Assembly: GCF_030386795.1 (NCBI RefSeq)
Contig: NZ_JANUQM010000003.1
Location: 62,001-126,000 of the forward strand
DNA: 64,000 bases
Direction of reading: 5' to 3'
From: Streptomyces sp. S.PNR 29
Lineage (GTDB): Bacteria > Actinomycetota > Actinomycetes > Streptomycetales > Streptomycetaceae
Both the position numbers and the translations under genes were made by a program. The notes under the pieces are model-generated. The model did not search any database, was not told the DNA's origin, and worked only from the letters and a program-made list of their open reading frames with translations. Positions 1-7,961 of this stretch are shown here, piece by piece. Within the stretch, counting starts at the first letter, position 1, and every line of letters begins with the position of its first letter.

Positions 1-331
1 TGCACACGGACGGCTCCGGGTCCGGGGACTCCGACTCCTCGGGCGCGGAGGTGGTGGGCGCCGGGCTGGTCGCCGAGGCGGACGTGCTCGGGGCCACCGA
101 CGGCGTCGCGGAGGTGGTGGCCTCGGGCGCGGAGGTGGTGGGCGCCGGGCTGGACTCGGTGGTGGACGCGGTCGGGGCGGGCGACTCGCTCTCGGCCGGC
201 GACTCGCTCGCGGAGACGCTCGGCGAGGGGCTGGACGACTCCTCGGCGTACGCAGCCGGTGCCGCAAGCAGCGCCACCGGGGCGATCACTGCCGTCGCGG
301 CCGCTGCTGCCATGGCACGGCGAAGCTTCAT
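1..331 (-). CDS. Surface-exposed secreted protein, partial (N-terminal 110 residues)
   Basis: The frame is open from ATG at 331 down to base 1 and runs off the left edge. The first ~29 residues form a clear Sec signal peptide: MKLRR, then a hydrophobic Ala/Val/Leu core ending APAAYA before EE. What follows is a Ser/Pro/Thr/Glu-rich low-complexity stretch with repeated SPAPTTSAPE-type units, typical of a cell-wall-spanning stalk. Streptomyces proteins with this signal-peptide style often end in an LAETG/LPXTG sortase motif, but that end lies outside the window, so sortase anchoring is inferred only. A GAGG ribosome site sits about 6 nt before the ATG, and a 24-bp palindrome lies at 351-374 just upstream. 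Confidence 0.75.
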   Translation of the reverse strand, partial: MKLRRAMAAAAATAVIAPVALLAAPAAYAEESSSPSPSVSASESPAESESPAPTASTTESSPAPTTSAPEATTSATPSVAPSTSASATSPAPTTSAPEESESPDPEPSVC

Positions 332-350
332 GAAGACCTCGGGAAGTCCG

Positions 351-374
351 GCGTACTGCGACCTCGCAGTACGC
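351..374. promoter_or_regulatory. 24-bp palindrome upstream of surface-protein gene
   Basis: Perfect 11-bp arms (GCGTACTGCGA and its complement) around a 2-nt centre. It lies 20-43 nt before the ATG at 331, just ahead of the ribosome site, so it could be a repressor operator or a hairpin in the mRNA leader. No known regulator is assigned. Confidence 0.5.
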
Positions 375-543
375 GTTGGGGGAGGCCTCCGCGTGTGGGG
401 CGCGGGTGTGGCCCTTGGTTCGCCAGGTTTGATCAGTGAAGCCTGTGGATGGTTGCCCCCGCACTGACCAAATTCTTATGTGGCCTGCGTCACATCTCTG
501 TCGGCATGCGGGGTCATGTGGTGCATATGTGCGGGCATGCGAA

Positions 544-572
544 GGGCCCCGCGGGACGGAGCCGCGGGGCCC
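544..572. terminator. Intrinsic-terminator-like hairpin
   Basis: Perfect 11-bp G+C stem (GGGCCCCGCGG pairing with 562-572) with a 7-nt loop, followed on the plus strand by TTCTTTC. No plus-strand gene is visible upstream, so it may end a short untranslated RNA or insulate the minus-strand genes on either side. Confidence 0.6.
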
Positions 573-808
573 TTCTTTCGTCAGCACCGACGTCAGGGCA
601 GCGTCGGTGCCTGTGAAGCGGCGCCGGGGGGTCGCGCCGCCGGCTTCGAGTGCCTCGGAGCGTGATTGGTCTCAACCTCTGGCAGTGGGTCAGTACAAGC
701 CAGTGTCGTCGAACGCAGTGGTGCGCGGGGGGACTTGGGCTTTCTACGCATCGTGCTGGATGGGAGCGGCCTCCGCAACCGTTTGACCCGGACTCGGATA
801 TTTTCCGC

Positions 809-840
809 CGGTCGGCCCCGGGCGTCCCCGGAGCCGACCG
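809..840. repeat. Hairpin in intergenic region
   Basis: CGGTCGGC at 809-816 pairs with 833-840, and an inner CCGGG/CCCGG pairing extends the stem. There is no clean T-run on either side, so terminator function is uncertain. Confidence 0.4.
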
Positions 841-1071
841 TTCACTTGGTGACCGGGCTGCTGTCCCCTGCCGTCCGGTCACTTCCCTGGAGCGAGGTCC
901 CACGACGCACGGCACGATCCGTCCGTCTCATTCGCTCCAGCGAGCCACGCGTGGTTCTTTCGGGCCCGCCCCTGGCTGGCACGGACACCGGAACCAACGA
1001 GGCCTCAGCCGCAACGGTCACGCGCCGGACGGGTGAGAAATGATGCGTACGTCTGTACCGGGAACGCGGAT

Positions 1072-1353
1072 TCAGATCTTGCCGCGGCACAGCTCCAGCA
1101 GGGTCATCGCCAGGGCCGTGCCCGGTTTGCCGAGCGCCTCCCTGTAGTGGCCGAGGATCTCCATCTCCCGGGAGAGGTTCACGCGCCTGCCGCCCGAGGC
1201 GATCCGTGCCTCCTGGACGACGGCGGAGACGGCCATCCGTTCCTGGATCAGACCGATGATCCGGTCGTCCAGCGCGTCGATGCGTTCACGGGCGCCGCTG
1301 ATCACGCCGGCGGCCTCGGTGGTGTGGGCGCCGGTCACGTCGAGGGTGGTCAT
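1072..1353 (-). CDS. Chorismate mutase, AroQ type, monofunctional
   Basis: A 93-residue protein of the all-helical AroQ chorismate mutase family, which converts chorismate to prephenate at the branch to phenylalanine and tyrosine. The pattern of ARERIDALDDRIIGLIQER around residues 21-39 followed by a second helix and the segment VNLSREMEILGHYRE is typical of the family, and the length fits a stand-alone domain with no dehydratase or dehydrogenase fusion. A GAGGAG ribosome site precedes the ATG at 1353. The 5' leader (1354-1538) carries a Phe/Tyr-containing leader peptide and a terminator hairpin, so transcription is probably attenuated by charged tRNA-Phe/Tyr supply. A cytoplasmic role in aromatic amino acid synthesis is well supported; no symbol is given because several paralogue names exist. 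Confidence 0.9.
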   Translation of the reverse strand: MTTLDVTGAHTTEAAGVISGARERIDALDDRIIGLIQERMAVSAVVQEARIASGGRRVNLSREMEILGHYREALGKPGTALAMTLLELCRGKI

Positions 1354-1411
1354 GTCGAGCTCCTCATCGGATGGGACGGGGTGCCCCGGAGCGGCAGGGC
1401 CCGGAAAACGC

Positions 1412-1446
1412 CAGGCGCCCCGGACCTTGTCGGCCCGGGGCGCCTG
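1412..1446 (-). terminator. Attenuator terminator ahead of chorismate mutase
   Basis: Perfect 12-bp stem (CAGGCGCCCCGG at 1412-1423 with 1435-1446) and 11-nt loop. On the minus strand it is followed by GCGTTTTCC, a short U-run. It lies 20 nt after the leader-peptide stop and 59 nt before the chorismate mutase start, the normal place for an attenuation terminator. Confidence 0.7.
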
Positions 1447-1466
1447 GGAAGTCGCTTGTCAGTTGC

Positions 1467-1538
1467 TCAAGCAGCACGACCATGGCAGCCGGCGGGCCGG
1501 GTGCCATAGGTAAAGAGGAAGGCCGAGTGCGTGAGCAT
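1467..1538 (-). CDS. Candidate Phe/Tyr leader peptide, leaderless (23 aa)
   Basis: ATG at 1538 opens a 23-codon frame ending TGA at 1467-1469. Codons 6-11 read Ala-Phe-Leu-Phe-Thr-Tyr using TTC, TTT and TAT; TTT and TAT are rare in this G+C-rich genome. Directly after the Tyr codon the RNA can fold a 9-bp hairpin with one mismatch (1484-1505), and the attenuator terminator begins 20 nt after the stop. No ribosome site precedes the ATG; instead a -10 element lies 6 nt upstream, so the transcript probably begins at the ATG. The amino acids match the end products of the downstream chorismate mutase. Inference: stalling at Phe or Tyr codons changes folding and lets transcription continue. No regulatory data can be read from sequence alone. 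Confidence 0.65.
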   Translation of the reverse strand: MLTHSAFLFTYGTRPAGCHGRAA

Positions 1539-1544
1539 GGGGCC

Positions 1545-1573
1545 AGTATGCCGTGGGGGAGGGGGAGGTCCAA
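1545..1573 (-). promoter_or_regulatory. Sigma-70 type promoter for leader peptide/chorismate mutase
   Basis: On the minus strand TTGGAC (1573-1568), a 17-bp spacer, then CATACT (1550-1545), close to the HrdB consensus TTGACA-17-TAGRRT. The -10 ends 6 nt before the leader-peptide ATG, which predicts a leaderless transcript starting at about 1538. Confidence 0.6.
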
Positions 1574-1717
1574 CGCCGTTCACATGATGAGACGGGGCGT
1601 CCTCCCTGCTGTGGCTGTCCTCTGTGGCCGTCCCCGGGAGCGACGCGAGGTCACTCGCGGCCACCCCGGTAGAATCGGCAAGCACAAGACCCCCGCCCGA
1701 CCGCCGGAAGGCACCCT

Positions 1718-3298
1718 GTGTCATCAGCGACTCCCGCTGCCGCCGCCCCCGACACCGTCCTGGTCGTCGACTTCGGCGCGCAGTATGCCCAGCTCATCGC
1801 CCGTCGCGTCCGCGAGGCGCGGGTCTACAGCGAGATCGTGCCGAGCACGATGCCGGTCGAGGAGATGCTCGCCAAGAACCCGGCGGCGATCATCCTCTCC
1901 GGCGGCCCCTCGTCGGTGTACGAGGCGGGCGCCCCGACCGTCGACCCCGCGCTGTTCCGGGCCGGCGTCCCCGTCTTCGGCATGTGCTACGGCTTCCAGC
2001 TGATGGCGCAGTGCCTCGGCGGCACGGTCGACAACACCGGCGCCCGTGAGTACGGCCGTACGGACCTGCACGTCGCCAAGTCCTCCTCCACCCTCTTCGA
2101 GGGCACCCCGGCCGAGCAGGCCGTGTGGATGTCGCACGGCGACGCCTGCTCCGCCGCCCCCGAGGGCTTCACCGTCACGGCCTCCACGGACGTCGTGCCC
2201 GTCGCCGCCTTCGAGAACGACACGAAGAAGCTGTACGGCGTCCAGTACCACCCCGAGGTGATGCACTCCACGCACGGGCAGCAGGTGCTGGAGCACTTCC
2301 TCTACCGCGGCGCCGGGCTCACCCCGTCCTGGACCACCGGCAGCGTGATCGAGGAGCAGGTCGCCGCCATCCGCGAGCAGGTCGGTGACAAGCGCGCGAT
2401 CTGCGGCCTGTCCGGCGGTGTGGACTCCGCCGTCGCCGCCGCCCTCGTCCAGAAGGCCATCGGCTCCCAGCTGACCTGCGTGTACGTCGACCACGGCCTG
2501 ATGCGCAAGGGCGAGACCGAGCAGGTCGAGAAGGACTTCGTCGCCGCGACCGGCGTGCAGCTGAAGGTCGTGGACGCCGAGGAACGCTTCCTCAAGGCGC
2601 TCGCCGGGGTCAGCGACCCCGAGGAGAAGCGGAAGATCATCGGCCGCGAGTTCATCCGGGTCTTCGAGCAGGCCCAGGCCGAGATCATCGCGGACCAGGG
2701 GCCGGCGGTCGAGTTCCTCGTCCAGGGCACCCTCTACCCGGATGTCGTCGAGTCCGGTGGCGGCACCGGCACCGCCAACATCAAGTCGCACCACAACGTC
2801 GGCGGCCTGCCCGAGGACCTCGAGTTCAAGCTCATCGAGCCGCTGCGCAAGCTGTTCAAGGACGAGGTCCGCATGGTCGGCCAGGAACTCGGCCTGCCCG
2901 AGGAGATCGTCCAGCGCCAGCCGTTCCCCGGCCCCGGCCTCGGCATCCGTATCGTCGGCGAGGTCACCAAGGAGCGCCTGGACCTGCTCCGCGAGGCCGA
3001 CGCCATCGCCCGCGAGGAGCTCACGGCCGCCGGCCTCGACCGCGACATCTGGCAGTGCCCGGTCGTGCTGCTCGCGGACGTCCGCTCCGTCGGCGTCCAG
3101 GGCGACGGCCGGACCTACGGCCACCCGATCGTCCTGCGGCCCGTCTCCTCCGAGGACGCGATGACCGCCGACTGGTCGCGTCTGCCGTACGACGTCCTCG
3201 CCCGGATCTCCACCCGGATCACCAACGAGGTCAAGGACGTCAACCGGGTCGTCCTCGACGTGACGTCGAAGCCGCCGGGGACGATCGAGTGGGAGTGA
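1718..3298 (+). CDS. guaA: GMP synthase (glutamine-hydrolysing)
   Basis: Converts XMP, ATP and glutamine to GMP, the last step of guanine nucleotide synthesis. The 526-residue length is normal. The N-terminal class I glutamine amidotransferase has its nucleophile Cys90 in GMCYGF and the His178/Glu180 pair in YHPEV. The ATP-pyrophosphatase domain has the PP-loop SGGVDSA at 232-238, followed by the dimerisation domain ending in KPPGTIEWE, the usual GuaA C-terminus. The start is GTG at 1718 with GGAAGG 8 nt upstream. It is transcribed alone and converges with the oxidoreductase gene whose stop lies 12 nt away. Confidence 0.98.
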   Translation: MSSATPAAAAPDTVLVVDFGAQYAQLIARRVREARVYSEIVPSTMPVEEMLAKNPAAIILSGGPSSVYEAGAPTVDPALFRAGVPVFGMCYGFQLMAQCLGGTVDNTGAREYGRTDLHVAKSSSTLFEGTPAEQAVWMSHGDACSAAPEGFTVTASTDVVPVAAFENDTKKLYGVQYHPEVMHSTHGQQVLEHFLYRGAGLTPSWTTGSVIEEQVAAIREQVGDKRAICGLSGGVDSAVAAALVQKAIGSQLTCVYVDHGLMRKGETEQVEKDFVAATGVQLKVVDAEERFLKALAGVSDPEEKRKIIGREFIRVFEQAQAEIIADQGPAVEFLVQGTLYPDVVESGGGTGTANIKSHHNVGGLPEDLEFKLIEPLRKLFKDEVRMVGQELGLPEEIVQRQPFPGPGLGIRIVGEVTKERLDLLREADAIAREELTAAGLDRDIWQCPVVLLADVRSVGVQGDGRTYGHPIVLRPVSSEDAMTADWSRLPYDVLARISTRITNEVKDVNRVVLDVTSKPPGTIEWE

Positions 3299-3310
3299 CC
3301 CTGAGTGCCC

Positions 3311-3796
3311 CTAGGCGCGCTTGATCGTGCGCAGGGGCTCGCCGGGCTTCCAGACCTGGACGACGAGGTAGGTGTCGTCCTCGACGTAGGTCCTCACGAC
3401 CTCCGTCAGCTCGGTGCGGAAGAGGTGGGACGGCTCCGGCGGTTCCACCTCTTTCCCGTATCCGGCCTTCGTCTCCGCGTCCTCGACCTCGATCGCCCGT
3501 CCGCAGATCCGGACGTCGCCGCCGCCCATGCCGGTGCCCTCCCCGGGGTTCGCCTGGAGCGCGAACCGCGGGTCCCGGCGCAGGTCGCGCGCCTTGAGCG
3601 AGCCCGGCATCATGCCGAGCCACAGCTCACCGTCCAGGAAGCGCACCTCCAGACCGGTGGTGCGGGGGGACCCGTCCTTGCGGAGGGTGGCGAGGACGTG
3701 GTGCGTGTACGCGCCGAAGCGCTCCTCGACGGTTCTGGCGAGGTCGGGTTCGGCGCTGGTGAAAGCGGCCCAGTTCGTGTGGTTCGTACGGCTCAT
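3311..3796 (-). CDS. Pyridoxamine 5'-phosphate oxidase family protein
   Basis: A 161-residue split-barrel protein. The order F..AYTHHVLATLRKDGSPRTTGLEVRF, then a strand with LWLGMMPGSLKARDLRRDPRFAL, matches the PPOX/flavin-reductase-like fold, in which FMN or F420 binds between subunits. The middle motif (KARDLRRDPR) is the stretch that usually contacts the flavin phosphate. Actinobacteria have many such small enzymes, often F420-dependent, and the sequence does not reveal the substrate. It is convergent with guaA and is followed upstream by the minus-strand membrane gene at 3837-4463, 41 nt away. Confidence 0.8.
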   Translation of the reverse strand: MSRTNHTNWAAFTSAEPDLARTVEERFGAYTHHVLATLRKDGSPRTTGLEVRFLDGELWLGMMPGSLKARDLRRDPRFALQANPGEGTGMGGGDVRICGRAIEVEDAETKAGYGKEVEPPEPSHLFRTELTEVVRTYVEDDTYLVVQVWKPGEPLRTIKRA

Positions 3797-3836
3797 ACCG
3801 TGAGTGTGGCGCCGATACCCGACATCCTCTGTCCGA

Positions 3837-4463
3837 TTACGCCGTGTGGGGCACGGGTCGTGCGAACCGCTCCCGTCCCGACTCGTCCCGCACCGGCGTG
3901 CACCCGGCGGCCGTCAGGCGCTCGGCCAGTCTGGCGCGCCGGGTCGCGTTGATCCGCAGCGAGACCAGCACGAACACCGGAGTCAGGACGGCGACCGGGA
4001 GGATGACGGCGTACTTGCCGGTCACCACGGCCAGCAGCAGGAACAGCAGCGGGAAGGCCCAGGCCATGGTCAGCAACTGCTTGCGGTTGGCGGCGGCGCC
4101 GGCGGCGTCGTACCGGATGAGCGTGGTGATCAGGTCGACGTCCGGCTGCGCCTCGGGGACCGGGGTGAGCGAGCCCAGGTACATCCCCGGCACCGGCCGC
4201 CCGGGGCCGGGGTCGGGGAAGGCCGACCGGTTGGCCGCCGCGCGCTGCTGTGCCTGGGGGCTGTCGTCCCGGACCAGGTAGATGTGCGCGATCCTGTGCT
4301 TGCCCACGAGACGGACGTCCGCGTACCGGAAGCCGTAGCACTCGGCGATGTACGCGAGCGCGCCGAACGTCTGCCACTCGGCGAAGGGATGGATCAGCTC
4401 GACGACGTCCTGGGTCGCGAGCTGCCGCATGAGGGCGGTGATGTGACGGTCGGCGAGGCTCAC
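3837..4463 (-). CDS. Two-pass membrane protein, unknown function
   Basis: 208 residues from GTG at 4463, chosen because AGGGAG lies about 8 nt upstream; the frame remains open further but the extra part has no ribosome site and is not protein-like. An N-terminal soluble part of ~130 residues (VSLADRHITALMRQLATQDVVELIHPFAEWQTFGALAYIAE) precedes two close membrane segments near residues 132-152 and 155-175, then a basic tail. No enzyme motif is seen. It is divergent from the aldolase gene at 4631 and probably co-transcribed with the PPOX gene downstream. Confidence 0.7.
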   Translation of the reverse strand: MSLADRHITALMRQLATQDVVELIHPFAEWQTFGALAYIAECYGFRYADVRLVGKHRIAHIYLVRDDSPQAQQRAAANRSAFPDPGPGRPVPGMYLGSLTPVPEAQPDVDLITTLIRYDAAGAAANRKQLLTMAWAFPLLFLLLAVVTGKYAVILPVAVLTPVFVLVSLRINATRRARLAERLTAAGCTPVRDESGRERFARPVPHTA

Positions 4464-4630
4464 GGATGACTCCCTGGGCTTGAAACGGATGTTGAACTTC
4501 TGGTTCCGCACTCCAGACCCATCAGTCCCCGCGAGGGTTGCCCTCCTCATCTTTACAAAACAGCGCTGCCCTTTCGGGCCGACCGACGGTAACTTCGCGC
4601 CCCGTAAAGCCACCCAGTGCTGGAGGACAG

Positions 4631-5434
4631 ATGTACGGCACGCCCGGGGCCACCCCACCCCCGCCGCTGCCCACCGACCGGCTGCAGTTCGCCATGCCGC
4701 CCATGCACGAGTCGGTCGAGGAGGAACGCCGGCACCGCAAGGAGCGACTCGCGGGCGCGCTGCGGATCTTCGGACGGTACGGATTCGAGGACGGGGTGTC
4801 GGGGCACATCACCGCCCGCGACCCCGAGTTCAGCGACTGCTTCTGGGTCAACCCGTTCGGGATGCCGTTCCACCACGTCACCGTGAGCGACCTGGTGCTG
4901 GCCAACGCCGACGGGCAGGTGGTCGACGGCCGCTACCACGTGAACCAGGCGGCGTTCACCGTCCACTCCCAGGTCCACGCCGCCCGCCCGGACGTCGTCG
5001 CGGTCGCCCACTGCCATTCGGTGCACGGCCGGGCCCTGTCCGCGCTCGGTGAGCTGCTCGACCCCATCACTCAGGAGAGCTGCGCCTTCTACGAGGATCA
5101 CGCCCTGTACGACTCCTACACCGGTGTCGCCGTCGACGCCGAGGAGGGGCGGCGCATCGCGGCCGCACTCGGCTCCCGCAAGGCACTCGTGCTGCGCAAC
5201 CACGGGCTGCTGACCGTCGGCGACTCGGTGGACGCGGCGGCCTGGTGGTTCCTGTCGATGGAGCGGTCCTGCCAGGTGCAGCTGACGGCGAAGGCGGCGG
5301 GCCGGCCGGTCTTGATCGACCACAGGCTCGCGGTGGCCACGCGGGAGCAGCTCGGCGGCGACCTGGTGGCGTGGATCAACTACCAGCCGCTGTGGCAGGT
5401 CATCAGCCGCAGCGAGCCGGATCTGCTGGGCTGA
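4631..5434 (+). CDS. Class II aldolase/adducin family protein
   Basis: 267 residues from ATG at 4631, which has GGAGG 5 nt upstream; a longer frame to 4538 lacks a ribosome site. It contains the class II aldolase fold: the NxHxxxx-type phosphate-binding region, then AHCHSVHGRALSAL near residues 124-137 with metal-binding histidines, and a third His in RNHGLL. The family includes fuculose-1-phosphate aldolase and ribulose-5-phosphate epimerase, using Zn2+ and enediolate chemistry, but many actinobacterial members of this subgroup have no known substrate. It overlaps by 32 bp the end of the opposing gene at 5403-5705. Confidence 0.85.
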   Translation: MYGTPGATPPPPLPTDRLQFAMPPMHESVEEERRHRKERLAGALRIFGRYGFEDGVSGHITARDPEFSDCFWVNPFGMPFHHVTVSDLVLANADGQVVDGRYHVNQAAFTVHSQVHAARPDVVAVAHCHSVHGRALSALGELLDPITQESCAFYEDHALYDSYTGVAVDAEEGRRIAAALGSRKALVLRNHGLLTVGDSVDAAAWWFLSMERSCQVQLTAKAAGRPVLIDHRLAVATREQLGGDLVAWINYQPLWQVISRSEPDLLG

Positions 5435-5705
5435 CGGTTGTCAGAGCCTCGCGGGATCTCTGTCGGAAGCCCCGCAGGACGGCCGCCGGCGTCAGCGCGA
5501 ACTCCTCGTCCGTGAGCACCCCGTCCAGGTGCCGTCCGTGCCTGCGTTCGGGTGCGAAGGCCACGCCGGCGACGGCTTCCAGCGGCACGGCGACCTCTCC
5601 GTACGTCTGCCGGAACAGCGGCACGGAACGGTGGAGACCCGGCGTGATCCGGACCGTGCTGCCGTCGAAGGCCCAGGTCCCGTCCCGCTGGATGATCTCG
5701 GCCAT
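5403..5705 (-). CDS. Shortened DUF4429-type protein
   Basis: 100 residues. The first ~50 (MAEIIQRDGTWAFDG, then VPLFRQTYGEVAVPLEAVAGVAFAP) match the start of DUF4429 proteins, which are normally several times longer. The next segment, HLDGVLTDEEFALTPAAVL, resembles the SHOCT-type short C-terminal domain (GVLTDEEF) that ends many longer relatives. The large middle part is absent, so this looks like an internal-deletion derivative and may be a pseudogene or a minimal protein. There is no clear ribosome site before the ATG at 5705. The 3' end overlaps the aldolase gene on the other strand by 32 bp. Confidence 0.55.
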   Translation of the reverse strand: MAEIIQRDGTWAFDGSTVRITPGLHRSVPLFRQTYGEVAVPLEAVAGVAFAPERRHGRHLDGVLTDEEFALTPAAVLRGFRQRSREALTTVSPADPARCG

Positions 5706-5868
5706 AAGGGAATTCTCGCAGCCGGGTCAACATCGCGGGCCGTAGTTCACCCGCGCTGACCACACCAGTCGGACGCGGGGTGGGCGGTGTAGGGCACAAT
5801 TCGCTGTCGTCGCAGGTCAGTTGTTCTGCAGGTACGGGTACGGGTCGCGGGGAAGGCGGGCGTCGGGC

Positions 5869-7143
5869 GTGGCGGTGCAGGAGGCGAGACAAGGCGGCGC
5901 GGACGCGCACGGAGGCGGTTGCACCTGCGGGGACTGCCCGCACGGGGCGCGTGAGGGGCACCGGAGGGCCGTCGCCGCGTTCCTGCTCAGACGCGACGAG
6001 TTCGCGGCCGGACAGGGCCTGCCGGCCGCGGTGGCCCACTCGGCCTCCGCCTCCCGCCAGTGGGTCTCGGAGGAGCTCACGCAGTCCGCGGAGACCGTCG
6101 CCGAACGCGGCCGGGCCGAGGGCGAGGCATGGCTGGCCGGCCTCTGGCGCCGCACGGCCTGTGCCGTATGGGCGGCGGTCGTGCTGTTGCTCCTGGTCCA
6201 GGCGCTCACCGCGATCGGCGCCGGCTGGACGGCGGCGCGCACCGCCGGGCTGCTGGCCGCGCTGACGGTGGCCGTCGCCCTCACGGCGGCGTCCTGGTTC
6301 CACCGGGCGCGGGGCGGGGTGCTGGCGCCGGTGATCGGCGAGGACAACCGGCTGTCCACCTCGCGTGCCGTGGCCGCGGCCTGGGTGCTGTTCGTGGCCT
6401 TTGCCGTGCTGGTGCTGGTCGGCCGTCTCGCCGCCGCCTCCCACCACGCGGAGCGCGACGCGCTGATCTCCGGGCTCGAACTCGCCCGTGGCGCCGGCGT
6501 GGTGACCGTCCTCGCCGTGATGTGCGGGATCGCCGTACTGGTGCGGCGGGTCGTCGGGCTGCGAGTCCTGTCCCAACGGCTGCAGAAGGTACGGGCGGAC
6601 CGCCCCCGGGCCGCCGACCTGCTGACCGACGACTCGGGCCGGGGCACCTTCGCCGACATCCAGTACGTCGTGATCAGCGCGGTCGCCCTGGTTTTCGCGG
6701 CGGTACGGCTGGCGCGGAGGCCGGACCAGCTGCCCGACCTGCCGTGGGGGCTGGCGGTGGTCGTGCTGGTGTCCGCGGCCACATACCTCGCCGGGAAGTA
6801 CGCCGAGGGCGGCCGCCCGGTGATCCTCTCCGTCGTACGGGCGCGCGAGGCCGGCGACCTGGACGCCCCGATCCGCACCGGCGACGACATCGAGATCCGG
6901 GGCGCCGGATTCGTCCCGCCGGGCGCGCAACGCGCCGACCGCCTGTCCCGGATGGTCGTCCGCATCGGCGCCGTCCACGTCCACGTCCCGCTGGTACCGG
7001 TCACCGGAGGCTTCAGCAACCCCACCGACACCCTCCTGACCGTCCCGGTACCGGCGGACGTCGAACCGGGCCGCGTGGAGGTCCAGGTGGTCACGGCAGC
7101 GGGCGCCGAGACCAACCGGTACGCGATCGACGTCACGGAGTGA
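5869..7143 (+). CDS. Polytopic membrane protein with TIG/IPT-like C-terminal domain
   Basis: 424 residues from GTG at 5869, which has GGGGAAGG about 11 nt upstream; a TTG at 5821 in the same frame is an alternative. Near the N-terminus is a Cys cluster (GGGCTCGDCPHG) that could bind metal. About six membrane segments follow (for instance WAAVVLLLLVQALTAIGAGW and WVLFVAFAVLVLVGRL). The last ~95 residues (TGDDIEIRGAGFVPPG and later VPADVEPGRVEVQVVTAAG) resemble an Ig-like IPT/TIG domain. I do not recognise a characterised homologue; the function is unknown. It stands alone as a transcription unit between the DUF4429 remnant and DoxX. Confidence 0.75.
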   Translation: MAVQEARQGGADAHGGGCTCGDCPHGAREGHRRAVAAFLLRRDEFAAGQGLPAAVAHSASASRQWVSEELTQSAETVAERGRAEGEAWLAGLWRRTACAVWAAVVLLLLVQALTAIGAGWTAARTAGLLAALTVAVALTAASWFHRARGGVLAPVIGEDNRLSTSRAVAAAWVLFVAFAVLVLVGRLAAASHHAERDALISGLELARGAGVVTVLAVMCGIAVLVRRVVGLRVLSQRLQKVRADRPRAADLLTDDSGRGTFADIQYVVISAVALVFAAVRLARRPDQLPDLPWGLAVVVLVSAATYLAGKYAEGGRPVILSVVRAREAGDLDAPIRTGDDIEIRGAGFVPPGAQRADRLSRMVVRIGAVHVHVPLVPVTGGFSNPTDTLLTVPVPADVEPGRVEVQVVTAAGAETNRYAIDVTE

Positions 7144-7306
7144 CCCGGGTGGCGTGGCTTGTCTCCAGCCACTGGCCCGAGGATTGGCCATAAACACCGG
7201 ATCTGTGTAAAAAACCTGCCGGGTCAGGATTGAGCGTGTCCTCCTTGTCGTACGTATGGTCTGCTGAGGGGTCTCGGCACGCTCGGGCGAGAGGCGGCTG
7301 GCAACG

Positions 7307-7837
7307 ATGACTCAGGACATTCGCACGGACACGCAACCTTCCCACCACGACGGGGGCAGAGACTGGCGGGACGCCGCCACGCGCTACGCCCTCCTTCCCC
7401 TGCGCATCTTCCTGGGCGTCACCTTCATCTACGCCGGCCTGGACAAACTCACCGACAGCGCCTTCCTGAAGGAAGCCGGCGCCGGCTCCATCGGCGACAT
7501 GATGCGCACCGTCCGCGACTCCTCGGCCATCCCCGGCCTCGTCGACCTGGCCCTGAAAAGCCCCGTCGGCTTCGGCTACGTCATCGCCTTCGGTGAACTG
7601 GCCGTCGGCATCGGCATCCTGCTCGGTCTGCTCGCCCGCCTGGCGGCCCTCGGCGGCGCGCTGATCTCCCTCAGCCTGTGGCTGACCGTGAGCTGGGCCT
7701 CCGACCCGTACTACTACGGCAACGACCTCGCCTACCTGATGGCCTGGCTCCCCCTCGTCCTCGCCGGCGCCCCCATGCTCTCCGTGGACGCCGCCCTCCG
7801 CGCCCGACGACGACAGGGGGCGGAGGAGTACCGGTAG
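7307..7837 (+). CDS. DoxX family membrane protein
   Basis: 176 residues with four predicted membrane helices and the DoxX signature (LLPLRIFLGVTFIYAGLDKL, then a GELAVGIGILLGLL helix). DoxX-type proteins are small quinone-reductase-like or oxidoreductase-associated membrane proteins; in mycobacteria a DoxX protein works with superoxide dismutase and a thiol enzyme, but no such partners lie here. A short hydrophilic N-terminus rich in His/Asp precedes the first helix. Transcribed alone and convergent with the small gene at 7962-8204. Confidence 0.85.
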   Translation: MTQDIRTDTQPSHHDGGRDWRDAATRYALLPLRIFLGVTFIYAGLDKLTDSAFLKEAGAGSIGDMMRTVRDSSAIPGLVDLALKSPVGFGYVIAFGELAVGIGILLGLLARLAALGGALISLSLWLTVSWASDPYYYGNDLAYLMAWLPLVLAGAPMLSVDAALRARRRQGAEEYR

Positions 7838-7961
7838 CTCCCTTCTGGGGGTTACACGGGCGCGCCGTCCCACGGACGTATGCGTGCCGCCTGGTTCGTG
7901 TCGGTCGGACGTGCCGTCCGGTCCGGTGAGGCGGTGCTCCAGTGGCGGCCCGGTGTCTCTG

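Larger units (their letters stand above)
332..1071. other. 740-bp intergenic region with hairpins
   Basis: No credible protein gene: the open frames here lack ribosome sites, family features and Streptomyces codon bias. It holds a 24-bp palindrome (351-374), a terminator-like hairpin (544-572) and a second stable hairpin (809-840). A 9-bp inverted repeat (CTGGAGCGA near 888-897 and its complement near 932-941) is also visible. Base composition is less G+C-rich than the flanking genes. A small RNA is possible but unproven. Confidence 0.5.

Noticed and set aside
480..665. Open frame in the left intergenic region
   Set aside because: No ribosome site, no family features, and it crosses a terminator-like hairpin.
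1540..1724. Longer N-terminal extension of the Phe/Tyr leader peptide
   Set aside because: The extension overlaps the promoter and the guaA leader and has no start signals; the short frame from 1538 fits the promoter.
1724..3124. Long antisense frame opposite guaA
   Set aside because: Shadow of guaA caused by high G+C third positions; the same applies to long antisense frames opposite betB, the GMC gene, the permease and mdh.
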